Assembly (NCBI GenBank): GCA_015501055.1 | Contig: JADNYV010000068.1 | Span: 107,105 to 171,104 of the forward strand | Direction of reading: 5' to 3' | DNA length: 64,000 nucleotides | DNA from: Mucidula mucida | Taxonomy: Eukaryota; Basidiomycota; Agaricomycetes; Agaricales; Physalacriaceae | Shown: positions 45,995 through 57,347 of the stretch, piece after piece | How the letters are laid out: every line of letters starts with the position of its first letter | Position numbering within the stretch: the first letter of the stretch is position 1 | Position numbers and translations under genes: made by a program | Notes under the pieces: generated by a model | The model's input: the letters and a program-made list of their open reading frames with translations, nothing else | What the model was told of the DNA's origin: nothing | Databases searched by the model: none

Positions 45995-47345
45995 ATGTCT
46001 GATGTTGACGAGCTCGATGGTATCTCTCGCAATCATTCACCTCCTCGCCCCCATTCGCCCTATGATCAGGATCCAGACGAGCGCGAAGCGATTCGCTTGC
46101 GCGCTGAGCAGCTTCAGGACCTTGTCAAGCGGTTTGCGGATGGGTCTATCAAATCCCAAGGCGAGTTCTTGCAGCTTGCCCGCAAAACCGGCGCGTCTGC
46201 TGGCGAAATGGACGACTATATCGAACAAGTCGCCCAAATCATTGAACAGCGCAAGAAGCCGGACAAGGCTCCCGAGCACGATAGGACTCCTGAGCGCGAT
46301 GCTACATTCCAACGAGAGCTGGATGAAGAGGCGCGAAGGCGTGCGTTGAAGAGGCCGCTTGGGCCGCGTTTGCGGCGCAGCTCGATGCTGCTGCTGCTAC
46401 AGCGCCTGCCGCGCAGCCCGCTTCAGCCGCCGGACCCGTGGCTGGTCCGTTATCAGCTTCGTTGCTCTCTAGGCTCCTTGGAGCAGAGTCTACTCCGTCC
46501 GGCATCTCTGCTTCAGTCCTCGCTGCAGCTCCGCATCTTGCGCAGCTTGCAGCTCCCTCCAACCTCACTCCTCATATCGAGGAGACTCAGCGCATTCGAC
46601 GTCTCCTCACTACTGAGAAGGACATCGACGCTATCATCAATGCGTGTCAGATGCAGTCACTCCATGATCCATTTGCGCGCTCCTTCTGGCGTTCCATTGT
46701 GCTGGAGCAGTATGTGGATTTTGAGAAGCTCTTTGCCTCCATTCACTCTGGCACAAATCAGCAGGAGGACACCAAGGACTTTGCCGGTGGCTACGTCATC
46801 ATGCGCAAGGACCAGTCCACTGCTCGCCGCACCCTCACCCAAGAGTCCGAGTGGACACGCGTCTTCGATGCGTATGCCACCGGTGTTGGGCTCATCTACC
46901 CTCACCGCAAGGACGAACTCCGGGGTTACCGCGCGCTCATCATTGAGCTGTTTCGCGCTACACCCTCGAATCCAGCGTTCCCTATTCGCTGTGATAAGGA
47001 GACTCGCATTCGCTATGCTAACTCTCCTTTCCATCTCGATGATCGCACTGCGCTCCAGCTTCCTCTTCTCTCTGAGATGTTGCGCACCTCTGAGGGAGCA
47101 AATCCTCGCAAGCGGTCCTCTGACTCTGGCAGCTCACAGTCTGCGACGCGTCGTCGCATTGTTTGCCAGAATTGGAATCTGGGTAAATGCTCATCTCCGT
47201 GCTCCGCAGGCCGTCTTCACGGTTCTTGCAGTGAGTGCGGAGGAAAGCACACAGCCAAGAGCCAACCAGCCTGCCTCATCCTCCTCGAAGCCAAACGAGC
47301 AGTCGCTCGTTCAGGAGCGAGTTCAGGCCCGCTGATGAAGCCTAA
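45995..47345 (+). pseudogene. gag of copy P4, one frameshift, fused in frame to pol
   Basis: One C is missing near 46345. After that the Gag frame is open (from 46438) and, because the 3' end reads CAGGCCCGCTGATG, it continues without a stop into Pol (SGPLMKPKSLKRE). Copy M3 has the same junction variant. Confidence 0.85.
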
Positions 47346-48351
47346 GTCGTTGAAGCGTGAATCAGACGCTGTACCACCACCACCACGCTTTAAGCGTGGT
47401 TATGTATTTACTACCAATGTACTATCAGAATCTAAAACGCCTTCGAGCATCTCTTCCACTTATACTGCTCCTCCGCTTCCTTTACCTCCTCAGCAAATTC
47501 TCAACGACTCCTCCATCCAGCAGTCTCTTGCTGCAGTAGCTGACTACATCAAGGTCAGCACACCTATCGACATTGACCGCTTTGAGCGGCTTCTTGCCAA
47601 ACATCCCAATCAGCCCTTTGTGAGCTCTATCATCCGCTCACTCCGTGAAGGGTTCTGGCCTTTACACGATGGTCAGTGGGAAGCGCACCTCAGAGACAAG
47701 ATTAGAGACAACTACTCTACTGAGGAGTGCGATCTTGTTGAGCTGCGCAAACAGCGAGATCAAGAAGTTGCTGCTGGCCGCTGGTCCCCTGCGCTTCCAG
47801 AAGGCTTTAAGCTCTTGCCTGGAATGCGTCTGTCACCCATGTTTGTGGTCTGGCAGAAGGGTAAACCACGCGTCGTCATGGACCATACAGGCAATGGTCT
47901 CAATGACGGCATTGCCAGAGCTGATGCCAAAGTCAAGTACGACGATATGCACTCCTTTGGGCAGGTACTGCATGACGTCCTACAAGCTCATCCTCACGAG
48001 GAGATCCTGCTTTTCAAGAGCGACATCTCTAAAGCATTCCTCAATCTCCCCGTTCATCCCATTTGGCAGCTACAACAAGTTGTCATTGTCGACGGCCGCT
48101 ATCACATTGTGCGCCGTCTCATCTTTGGCAGTCGTGCATCACCATACTGCTGGTGTTCGTTCTCTGGCCTGGTTAACTGGGTTGCTTGGGAGCTAGATAT
48201 ACCAGATCTGCACGACTACATGGATGACTACTATGGCTGGGACACCAATCACAATCTGGTGCTCTTTCATGGACAGCGACGTCCCCGACGTCAAGTCCAG
48301 CTTCTCCTTCTGTGGACTCTTTGGGCATCCCATACGAAATAAGAAGCAGGA
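47335..48351 (+). pseudogene. pol of copy P4, truncated after RT
   Basis: RT is complete with YMDD (around 48221) but a base is lost near 48314, and similarity ends at about 48351, before RNase H. YR is absent. Confidence 0.88.
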
Positions 48352-48435
48352 TAAAACAGCGGGATTCCCTCCCACACAGCGATTCAGGCTGCCAGCGTCC
48401 GTCCGGGTCACTTTTTGTCCCGCCGCCACAGGTTC
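48352..48435. other. Unrelated 84 bp spacer between P4 and P5
   Basis: The GC-rich sequence (contains CCTCCCACACAGC and GTCCGTCCGGGTC) is found nowhere else in the window. Origin unknown; perhaps filler DNA or the edge of another repeat. Confidence 0.6.
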
Positions 48436-49729
48436 CGATGTAAACGCGAAAAGATTCGATTAACGCGGAGAGGGTAGGGAGCGTTTCAGAGGCCTCTGCA
48501 CACTCCACACCCCTCCTTACCCCTTTACCCAACTTCCTACTCAAGGGAGTTCAATGAGACAGCTTAAATCAAGTCAAACACTCATTTCACTCTAAAGCTG
48601 TATCATGTTCGCTCTCTGCTGCTCCTACTGCAGCCAGCCCACTCTCTGGGCTCTTCCTGGACTTACCCAGCCTGTGTCTGGTGTTGTAGTAACAACAGAG
48701 GCCACTCACAGGGCGCCCTGGGAGGTTTAAGCAAGAGTCCACACACTCTGCCTCTTTGTCTCTTACCATCATCATCTCACAGAGACAAGCAGTTTGTGAT
48801 TCCTCCAGTCCTCTTGCTCAGGACTGATGCCATACACCTCTAGAGCACTGTCTGAAGCCGCCTACCCAGCCCAAAACCAGTCCAGACAGGTCCAAAGTGC
48901 CCATTTTGAGGGAATTCGCACTTTTGCTCTCCCAGGCAAGCACCACTCGCTCTACTCGGTCCTCCTGCTCAGGACTGATGTACTGGCACCCTAGAACCCT
49001 ATTGGAAGTGTCCGCTCCGGCCCCAGAGCGCTAGCGCTCCCGCTGCTCTCCCTGCTTCCAGTATGTGCCAATGTCTCACATCCAGCTCTTCAGAGCTGAT
49101 GCCCATTTTGTGCCCAGATACCCATTCCTTTCCAAAGGACTCCTTCTCAAGGACATTCTGTGGGCTATCTGGTCACAGGTGCGCTCTCTGCACCCTCTCA
49201 CTCCCCTCCAGCTAACCTGTGTTATCTGGTCACAGTTAGCTCCGCATTTTTGCGTCCTTTCCCTGTGGCTACACCACACATCCCTCTCCAAGCGGCTCAC
49301 CACCGCTTATCGAGCTCAATACTCCGCTCAGCGTGCTATACCTCCCTGGACTCGGTATCCTCCTTGTACTTCCTTGTCATCGTCGATCAGTGGTACAGCT
49401 CAACCTGTGCTTGCGACCGCGTTCAACACCCGGTTGTACAGCGTGTGCCTGACTCCTACCAAGGAGTGTATCTCAGGGCGCTGATTGATAGACGAGTTCG
49501 CTCTCTGAGTGCGCCGTAAGACGTTCGCTCTCTGAGTGTTCGATAGGCTTGGTTAAGGATCGGTCGGTACCCAGCTCAGGCGCCCTCTATTCGCTTACAA
49601 CCTGGGTGTTCTCTTTGCGAGGGCATTTGCGTTCTGAGTGTTAGACTGGCCAAAAGGCAGCAAGAGGCGAGAAGCCTGCGCAGTAGGTGCACATTCTGCT
49701 GACAACGTTCCTGAACCAGGAAGCGGATC
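48436..49729 (+). repeat. A1 repeat and leader of copy P5, altered 5' tip
   Basis: The first 40 bp are rearranged (an AAAAGATTCGATTAACGCGG insertion after GATGTAAACGCG). The leader also has a small deletion near 49684. Confidence 0.8.
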
Positions 49730-50764
49730 ATGTCTGATGTTGACGAGCTCGATGGTATCTCTCGCAATCATTCACCTCCTCGCCCCCATTCGCCCTATGA
49801 TCAGGATCCAGACGAGCGCGAAGCGATTCGCTTGCGCGCTGAGCAGCTTCAGGACCTTGTCAAGCGGTTTGCGGATGGGTCTATCAAATCCCAAGGCGAG
49901 TTCTTGCAGCTTGCCCGCAAAACCGGCGCGTCTGCTGGCGAAATGGACGACTATATCGAACAAGTCGCCCAAATCATTGAACAGCGCAAGAAGCCGGACA
50001 AGGCTCCCGAGCACGATAGGACTCCTGAGCGCGATGCTACATTCCAACGAGAGCTGGATGAAGAGGCGCGAAGACGTGCCGTTGAAGAGGCCGCTTGGGC
50101 CGCGTTCGCGGCGCAGCTCGATGCTGCTGCTGCTACAGCGCCTGCCGCGCAGCCCACTTCAGCCGCCGGACCCGTGGCTGGTCCGTTATCAGCTTCGTTG
50201 CTCTCTAGGCTCCTTGGAGCAGAGTCTACTCCGTCCGGCATCTCTGCTTCAGTCTCGCTGCAGCTCCGCATCTTGCGCAGCTTGCAGCTCCCTCCAACCT
50301 CACTCCTCATATCGAGGAGACTCAGCGCATTCGACGTCTCCTCACTACTGAGAAGGACATTGACCTATCATCAATGCGTGTCAGATGCAGTCACTCCATG
50401 ATCCATTTGCGCGCTCCTTCTGGCGCTCTATTGTGCTGGAGCAGTATGTGGATTTTGAGAAGCTCTTTGCCTCCATTCACTCTGGCACAAATCAGCAGGA
50501 GGACACCAAGGACTTTGCCGGTGGCTACGTCATCATGCGCAAGGACCAGTCCACTGCTCGCCGCACCCTCACCCAAGAGTCCGAGTGGACACGCGTCTTT
50601 GATGCGTATGCCACCGGTGTTGGGCTCATCTACCCTCACCGCAAGGACGAACTCCGGGGTTATCGCGCGCTCATCATTGAGCTGTTTCGCGCTACACCCT
50701 CGAATCCAGCGTTCCCTATTCGCTGTGATAAGGAGACTCGCATTCGCTATGCAACTCTCCTTTC
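49730..50764 (+). pseudogene. gag of copy P5, truncated
   Basis: The first part is intact; single-base losses near 50254, 50364 and 50752. Gag is cut at about 50764 and joined inside an A repeat at TACTGCAGCC. No pol follows. Confidence 0.85.
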
Positions 50765-51518
50765 TACTGCAGCCAGCCCACTCTCTGGGCTCTTCCTGGA
50801 CTTACCCAGCCTGTGTCTGGTGTTGTAGTAACAACAGAGGCCACTCACAGGGCGCCCTGGGAGGTTTAAGCAAGAGTCCACACACTCTGCCTCTTTGTCT
50901 CTTACCATCATCATCTCACAGAGACAAGCAGTTTGTGATTCCTCCAGTCCTCTTGCTCAGGACTGATGCCATACACCTCTAGAGAACTGTCTGAAGCCGC
51001 CTACCCAGCCCAAAACCAGTCCAGACAGGTCCAAAGTGCCCATTTTGAGGGAATTCGCACTTTTGCTCTCCCAGGCAAGCACCACTCGCTCTACTCGTCC
51101 TCCTGCTCAGGACTGATGTACTGGCACCCTAGAACCCTATTGGAAGTGTCCGCTCCGGCCCCAGAGCACTAGCGCTCCCGCTGCTCTCCCTGCTTCCAGT
51201 ATGTGCCAATGTCTCACATCCAGCTCTTCAGAGCTGATGCCCATTTTGTGCCCAGATACCCATTCCTTTCCAAAGGACTCCTTCTCAAGGACATTCTGTG
51301 GGCTATCTGGTCACAGGTGCGCTCTCTGCACCCTCTCACTCCCCTCCAGCTAACCTGTGTTATCTGGTCACAGTTAGCTCCGCATTTTTGCGTCCCCTCC
51401 CACCTCTCCCTCAGTAGATACATCTTTATGTATTAAGTATGTACACTTCATGTACAGGCACTTTACGATACGCTGAATTGATGGGGCCCTCCGGGGTCCA
51501 GTTTTTGACCTAACCTTT
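50765..51518 (+). repeat. A2-B2 block S3, truncated at both ends
   Basis: Starts about 190 bp into A, followed by the linker and 62 bp of B (51457-51518). B is cut at CTAACCTTT, exactly where the opposite-strand B1 of M1 begins. Confidence 0.85.
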
Positions 51519-51598
51519 GCCTATGCTTGTTAGATCACACAAGGTTAGGTCAAACTGGACCCCGAGGGCCCCATCAATTCAGCGTATCGTAAAGTGCC
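51457..51598. repeat. Palindrome at the meeting point of the two array arms
   Basis: B of S3 (51457-51518, plus) is the reverse complement of most of B of M1 (51520-51598, minus), giving a stem of about 60 bp with about 20 nt between, and small mismatches. Confidence 0.9.
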
Positions 51599-51681
51599 TA
51601 CTATGCTATGTGTGTGTGTGTAGTGGAGGGGTGGATGGAGGTGCAAAAGGATGTTTACGAAACGCGAGATGAGGGAGGTTT

Positions 51682-52687
51682 TTAAGTAGAGGTTTTATTT
51701 TGAACTGCTAGCTGCTGAGCGGCACGTACTGCAGGATGGTCACGTATATAGATCTTCCACGCAGAGGATGACCAACGGCCTAGGGCTTGGAGTATGGTCT
51801 CAGAGAGTCCAAGGGATGCATAGTGTGTTATACCCCCAGAACGAACCGAGTGACCACCAAAGTCTTTGCTCACCAGCGCAAAGAACTTGGACTCAAACCA
51901 GGATCTAGTTGGTATAATGCCATCTTCACGTATGAAGAGAGCCGCTCGAGCACCATGCAGCTTGTCTCTGCGGTGGACATACTGCTTCAGAAGGGTGATA
52001 GGATCAGCCACAGTCTGAGAGGTAAACAGTATGTCAGTGCCCTGATAGAAGGGATCGCTCTTATGGTAAGGCAAGCGATAGCCTGCATACCCAGTCTCAA
52101 ATGTGAGGCTGGCACGCTTGATGATCTTCTTCCAATCACGTAGCTTCTTCTGATTAGGCTGCACCAGCTCTCCCATCCGGTGAACAGCATAGAAGCCGCA
52201 TGACATGATTGTAGCAAAGAGAAAGTCATCATACTTGTGGGTCTGGATTGCGACGTCCACAAAGAGCTGAAGGTGATGAAGTCGAAGAGGGGGCTTCCTA
52301 GCTATAGGATCTGCCCGGACCTTCTTTGACCCACGGATAGCGGCTTGAACAAGCCCTGAAGCACGAGCGTCACCAAAGTGAGGATAAAGGTCATTGAGGA
52401 AGTGCTTCGCCCCGGTTAAGTATTTAGGAGCAGAGCCAATGAATTGGGACGTGTATGCAATGTAACGTGCTAGAGTCTCCTGGAGTAGGATCCAGAGACA
52501 GATTGTGTGCTTTACAGAAGCGGGCGTAATCTCTAGCCCCAGTAGAGTAGTTGATACGCGTAGAGGTCTCGATAGCATGGGCCTGCAGATACAAGACGAG
52601 TTCATCTAGTTTCTGCAAGTCCATAGGTGGGCGAGGGTGACGAGGCTGTCCGCCCTCGCCCAATGCCTCTAAAAGCACTCTCTCCAT
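51682..52687 (-). pseudogene. Tyrosine recombinase of copy M1, one frameshift
   Basis: One extra T near 52482 (GTCTCCTGGAG against GTCTCCGGAG in M2) breaks the frame. The catalytic core after it is open: HRMGEL (R), HSVRSGG (H and R), WKIYIRDH (Y). Confidence 0.88.
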
Positions 52688-54508
52688 CGTGCCGGTAGGA
52701 GCTCACGAGGTGGCTCCATAGTGCGGACGCGGTAGGAGGGGAACTGTTTCTGAAAGTCAGAGAACAGTAAGCGGGACAACATGTCTGCCATCACGTTGTC
52801 AACCCCGCGGATGTGCCGCACACGAACATCAATGCCGGTGCGCAGGACAATATCAGCAATGGCAAGCAGAATAGCATTGTGACTTGACTGTGAAGCAGCC
52901 AAAGTGTTAAACACTGAGACGGAGTCCAGACTGTCAGAATGGATTAACAGCCTGCGAGGCGGAGAGGGATGAGAGGCAGCATCATGAACAGCGCAAAGAA
53001 TAGCTACAAGCTCCCTAAAGAAGGTGTCAACTCCGGTGATGGTTCGGAGTTGATAGCTAAAGCCATTCCCAGCATAGACGAAAGCGGAGGCCCAGATTAC
53101 TCGCATCTGTCCAATAGACCATATCAGCCTCAGAGTCATCCCATGCCTGCGCATTCACAAAGCGCACTCCGATGCAGTGTTGTAATGCATTGACAAACCA
53201 AGTGAGATCTGCTCTAACCTCAACGTTCAATGGAATGCCTTTGTACTGCAGTGTTTTACCGCTCATCTTGCGGTAGAGCTCTGTAAGTGCTGGCCGTGCC
53301 CAAGGCAGCACATTAAGAGCCCAGTTGAGATACCCACCCAAGGACTGCCACTCCTTGAGTACAGGCTTTTGCTGGGACAAGAACGACTGAATGGTGGTGA
53401 TCATGTCCGCAATGGAGTCTGGTGAGAGAGAGATAGACCCGTGAACAGTGTCTAACCAGAAACCAATGATTTTTAGCTGAGGACCGTGTTCCTGCTTCTT
53501 ATCTTCGTATGGGATGCCCAAAGAGTCCCACAGAAGGAGAAGCTGGACTTGACGTCGGGGACGTCGCTGTCCATGAAAGAACACCAGATTGTGATTGGTG
53601 TCCCAGCCATAGTAGTCATCCATGTAGTCGTGCAGATCTGGTATATCTAGCTCCCAAGCAACCCAGTTAACCAGGCCAGAGAACGAACACCAGCAGTATG
53701 GTGATGCACGACTGCCAAAGATGAGACGGCGCACAATGTGATAGCGGCCGTCGACAATGACAACTTGTTGTAGCTGCCAAATGGGATGAACGGGGAGATT
53801 GAGGAACGCTTTAGAGATGTCGCTCTTGAAAAGCAGGATCTCCTCGTGAGGATGAGCTTGTAGGACGTCATGCAGTACCTGCCCAAAGGAGTGCATATCG
53901 TCGTACTTGACTTTGGCATCAGCTCTGGCAATGCCGTCATTGAGACCATTGCCTGTATGGTCCATGACGACGCGTGGTTTACCCTTCTGCCAGACCACAA
54001 ACATGGGTGACAGGTGCATTCCAGGCAAGAGCTTAAAGCCTTCTGGAAGCGCAGGGGACCAGCGGCCAGCAGCAACTTCTTGATCTCGCTGTTTGCGCAG
54101 CTCAACAAGATCGCACTCCTCAGTAGAGTAGTTGTCTCTAATCTTGTCTCTGAGGTGCGCTTCCCACTGACCATCGTGTAAAGGCCAGAACCCTTCACGG
54201 AGTGAGCGGATGATAGAGCTCACAAAGGGCTGATTGGGATGTTTGGCAAGAAGCCGCTCAAAGCGGTCAATGTCGATAGGTGTGCTGACCTTGATGTAGT
54301 CAGCTACTGCAGCAAGAGACTGCTGGATGGAGGAGTCGTTGAGAATTTGCTGAGGAGGTAAAGGAAGCGGAGGAGCAGTGTAAGTGGAAGAGATGCTCGA
54401 AGGCGTTTTAGATTCTGATAGTACATTGGTAGTAAATACATAACCACGCTTAAAGCGTGGTGGTGGTGGTACAGCGTCTGATTCACGCTTCAACGACTTA
54501 GGCTTCAT
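52669..54508 (-). pseudogene. pol (RT-RNase H) of copy M1, one frameshift
   Basis: ATG 54508 overlaps the gag stop. RT is complete with YMDD (near 53615). An extra G near 53090 breaks RNase H just after DASNLG; it continues in another frame to the stop at 52669. Confidence 0.88.
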
Positions 54509-55328
54509 CAGCGCCGCCTGAACTCGCTCCTGAACGAGCGACTGCTCGTTTGGCTTCGAGGAGGATGAGGCAGGCTGGTTGGCTCTTGGCTGTGTGCTTT
54601 CCTCCGCACTCACTGCAAGAACCGTGAAGACGGCCTGCGGAGCACGGAGATGAGCATTTACCCAGATTCCAATTCTGGCAAACAATGCGACGACGCGTCG
54701 CAGACTGTGAGCTGCCAGAGTCAGAGGACCGCTTGCGAGGATTTGCTCCCTCAGAGGTGCGCAACATCTCAGAGAGAAGAGGAAGCTGGAGCGCAGTGCG
54801 ATCATCGAGATGGAAAGGAGAGTTAGCATAGCGAATGCGAGTCTCCTTATCACAGCGAATAGGGAACACTGGATTCGAGGGTGTAGCGCGAAACAGCTCA
54901 ATGATGAGCGCGCGGTAACCCCGGAGTTCGTCCTTGCGGTGAGGGTAGATGAGCCCAACACCGGTGGCATACGCATCGAAGACGCGTGTCCACTCGGACT
55001 CTTGGGTGAGGGTGCGGCGAGCAGTGGACTGGTCCTTGCGCATGATGACGTAGCCACCGGCAAAGTCCTTGGTGTCCTCCTGCTGATTTGTGCCAGAGTG
55101 AATGGAGGCAAAGAGCTTCTCAAAATCCACATACTGCTCCAGCACAATGGAGCGCCAGAAGGAGCGCGCAAATGGATCATGGAGTGACTGCATCTGACAC
55201 GCATTGATGATAGCGTCTATGTCCTTCTCACCTATGCTTGTTAGATCACACAAGGTTAGGTCAAAACTGGACCCCGAGGGCCCCATCAATTCAGCGTATC
55301 GTAAAGTGCCTGTACATGAAGTGTACAT
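54498..55328 (-). pseudogene. gag of copy M1, 5'-truncated and fused to B2 sequence
   Basis: The open frame starts at an ATG in the linker of the neighbouring block (55328), reads about 33 codons through B2, then enters Gag at EKDIDAIINACQ. It keeps the Cys-rich knuckle and normal stop. The fusion is in frame, and copy M2 has the same one. Confidence 0.85.
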
Positions 55329-56179
55329 ACTTAATACATGAAGATGTATCTACTGAGGGAGAGGTGGGAGGGGACGCAAAAATGCGGAGCTAACTGTGAC
55401 CAGATAACACAGGTTAGCTGGAGGGGAGTGAGAGGGTGCAGAGAGCGCACCTGTGACCAGATAGCCCACAGAATGTCCTTGAGAAGGAGTCCTTTGGAAA
55501 GGAATGGGTATCTGGGCACAAAATGGGCATCAGCTCTGAAGAGCTGGATGTGAGACATTGGCACATACTGGAAGCAGGGAGAGCAGCGGGAGCGCTAGCG
55601 CTCTGGGGCCGGAGCGGACACTTCCAATAGGGTTCTAGGGTGCCAGTACATCAGTCCTGAGCAGGAGGACCGAGTAGAGCGAGTGGTGCTTGCCTGGGAG
55701 AGCAAAAGTGCGAATTCCCTCAAAATGGGCACTTTGGACCTGTCTGGACTGGTTTTGGGCTGGGTAGGCGGCTTCAGACAGTGCTCTAGAGGTGTATGGC
55801 ATCAGTCCTGAGCAAGAGGACTGGAGGAATCACAAACTGCTTGTCTCTGTGAGATGATGATGGTAAGAGACAAAGAGGCAGAGTGTGTGGACTCTTGCTT
55901 AAACCTCCCAGGGCGCCCTGTGAGTGGCCTCTGTTGTTACTACAACACCAGACACAGGCTGGGTAAGTCCAGGAAGAGCCAGAGAGTGGGCTGGCTGCAG
56001 TAGGAGCAGCAGAGAGCGAACATGATCCAGCTTTGGAGTGAAATGAGTGTTTGACTTGATTTAAGCTGTCTCATTGAACTCTCTTGAGTAGGAAGTTGGG
56101 TAAAGGGGTAAGGTGGGGTGTGGAGTGTGCAGAGGCCTCTGAAAACGCTCCCTACCCTCGGAATCCGCGTTTACATCGA
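55231..56179 (-). repeat. A2-B2 of copy M2 (S4)
   Basis: B2 55231-55310, linker, A2 about 55371-56179. Directly follows B1 of M2 (56180-56259), giving the complete B1-A2-B2 end of the element. Confidence 0.88.
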
Positions 56180-56259
56180 CCTATGCTTGTTAGATCACAC
56201 AAGGTTAGGTCAAAACTGGACCCCGAGGGCCCCATCAATTCAGCGTATCGTAAAGTGCC
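56180..56259 (-). repeat. B1 repeat of copy M2
   Basis: 80 bp, identical in layout to B2 at 55231-55310. It lies between the YR tail and A2; TCGATGTAAACG of A2 begins at the next base. This B1/A2 joint is the likely circle junction. Confidence 0.88.
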
Positions 56260-56342
56260 TACTATGCTATGTGTGTGTGTGTAGTGGAGGGGTGGATGGA
56301 GGTGCAAAAGGATGTTTACGAAACGCGAGATGAGGGAGGTTT

Positions 56343-57347
56343 TTAAGTAGAGGTTTTATTTTGAACTGCTAGCTGCTGAGCGGCACGTACTGCAGGATGG
56401 TCACGTATATAGATCTTCCACGCAGAGGATGACCAACGGCCTAGGGCTTGGAGTATGGTCTCAGAGAGTCCAAGGGATGCATAGTGTGTTATACCCCCAG
56501 AACGAACCGAGTGACCACCAAAGTCTTTGCTCACCAGCGCAAAGAACTTGGACTCAAACCAGGATCTAGTTGGTACAATGCCATCTTCACGTATGAAGAG
56601 AGCCGCTCGAGCACCATGCAGCTTGTCTCTGCGGTGGACATACTGCTTCAGAAGGGTGATAGGATCAGCCACAGTCTGAGAGGTAAACAGTATGTCAGTG
56701 CCCTGATAGAAGGGATCGCTCTTATGGTAAGGCAAGCGATAGCCTGCATACCCAGTCTCAAATGTGAGGCTGGCACGCTTGATGATCTTCTTCCAATCAC
56801 GTAGCTTCTTCTGATTAGGCTGCACCAGCTCTCCCATCCGGTGAACAGCATAGAAGCCGCATGACATGATTGTAGCAAAGAGAAAGTCATCATACTTGTG
56901 GGTCTGGTTTGCGACGTCCACAAAGAGCTGAAGGTGATGAAGTCGAAGAGGGGGCTTCCTAGCTATAGGATCTGCCCGGACCTTCTTTGACCCACGGATA
57001 GCGGCTTGAACAAGCGCTGAAGCACGAGCGTCACCAAAGTGAGGATAAAGGTCATTGAGGAAGTGCTTCGCCCCGGTTAAGTATTTAGGAGCAGAGCCAA
57101 TGAATTGGGACGTGTATGCAATGTAACGTGCTAGAGTCTCCGGAGTAGGATCCAGAGACAGATTGTGTGCTTTACAGAAGCGGGCGTAATCTCTAGCCCC
57201 AGTAGAGTAGTTGATACGCGTAGAGGTCTCGATAGCGTGGGCCTGCAGATACAAGACGAGTTCATCTAGTTTCTGCAAGTCCATAGGTGGGCGAGGGTGA
57301 CGAGGCTGTCCGCCCTCGCCCAATGCCTCTAAAAGCACTCTCTCCAT
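56343..57347 (-). CDS. Tyrosine recombinase of copy M2, intact (334 aa)
   Basis: DNA-breaking-rejoining enzyme expected to integrate the circular DNA form. The N-terminal SAM-like domain (about 25-110: STRINYSTGARDYARF) precedes the catalytic domain. The tetrad is visible: Arg in HRMGEL (near 167), His and Arg in HSVRSGG (near 283), Trp in GRWSSS, and Tyr in WKIYIRDH (near 314). The start overlaps the pol stop by 19 nt. The last codons include AATAAA (56355-56360, minus), so a likely polyadenylation signal lies inside the gene. M3 carries an identical-length copy. Confidence 0.92.
   Translation of the reverse strand: MERVLLEALGEGGQPRHPRPPMDLQKLDELVLYLQAHAIETSTRINYSTGARDYARFCKAHNLSLDPTPETLARYIAYTSQFIGSAPKYLTGAKHFLNDLYPHFGDARASALVQAAIRGSKKVRADPIARKPPLRLHHLQLFVDVANQTHKYDDFLFATIMSCGFYAVHRMGELVQPNQKKLRDWKKIIKRASLTFETGYAGYRLPYHKSDPFYQGTDILFTSQTVADPITLLKQYVHRRDKLHGARAALFIREDGIVPTRSWFESKFFALVSKDFGGHSVRSGGITHYASLGLSETILQALGRWSSSAWKIYIRDHPAVRAAQQLAVQNKTST

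Larger units (their letters stand above)
51520..55230 (-). mobile_element. Element copy M1 (5'-truncated)
   Basis: On the minus strand: gag from EKDID (55230), pol, YR, 3' tail with a CACACA run (51610-51625) and B1 (51520-51598). A1, leader and the first about 210 Gag codons are missing; A2 is replaced by the palindrome junction. Confidence 0.85.

Noticed and set aside
51600..51626. Possible telomere or CRISPR-like repeats at the CACACA tract
   Set aside because: It is only a simple GT/CA run in the YR tail, present in each minus copy. No spaced repeats or telomere units occur.
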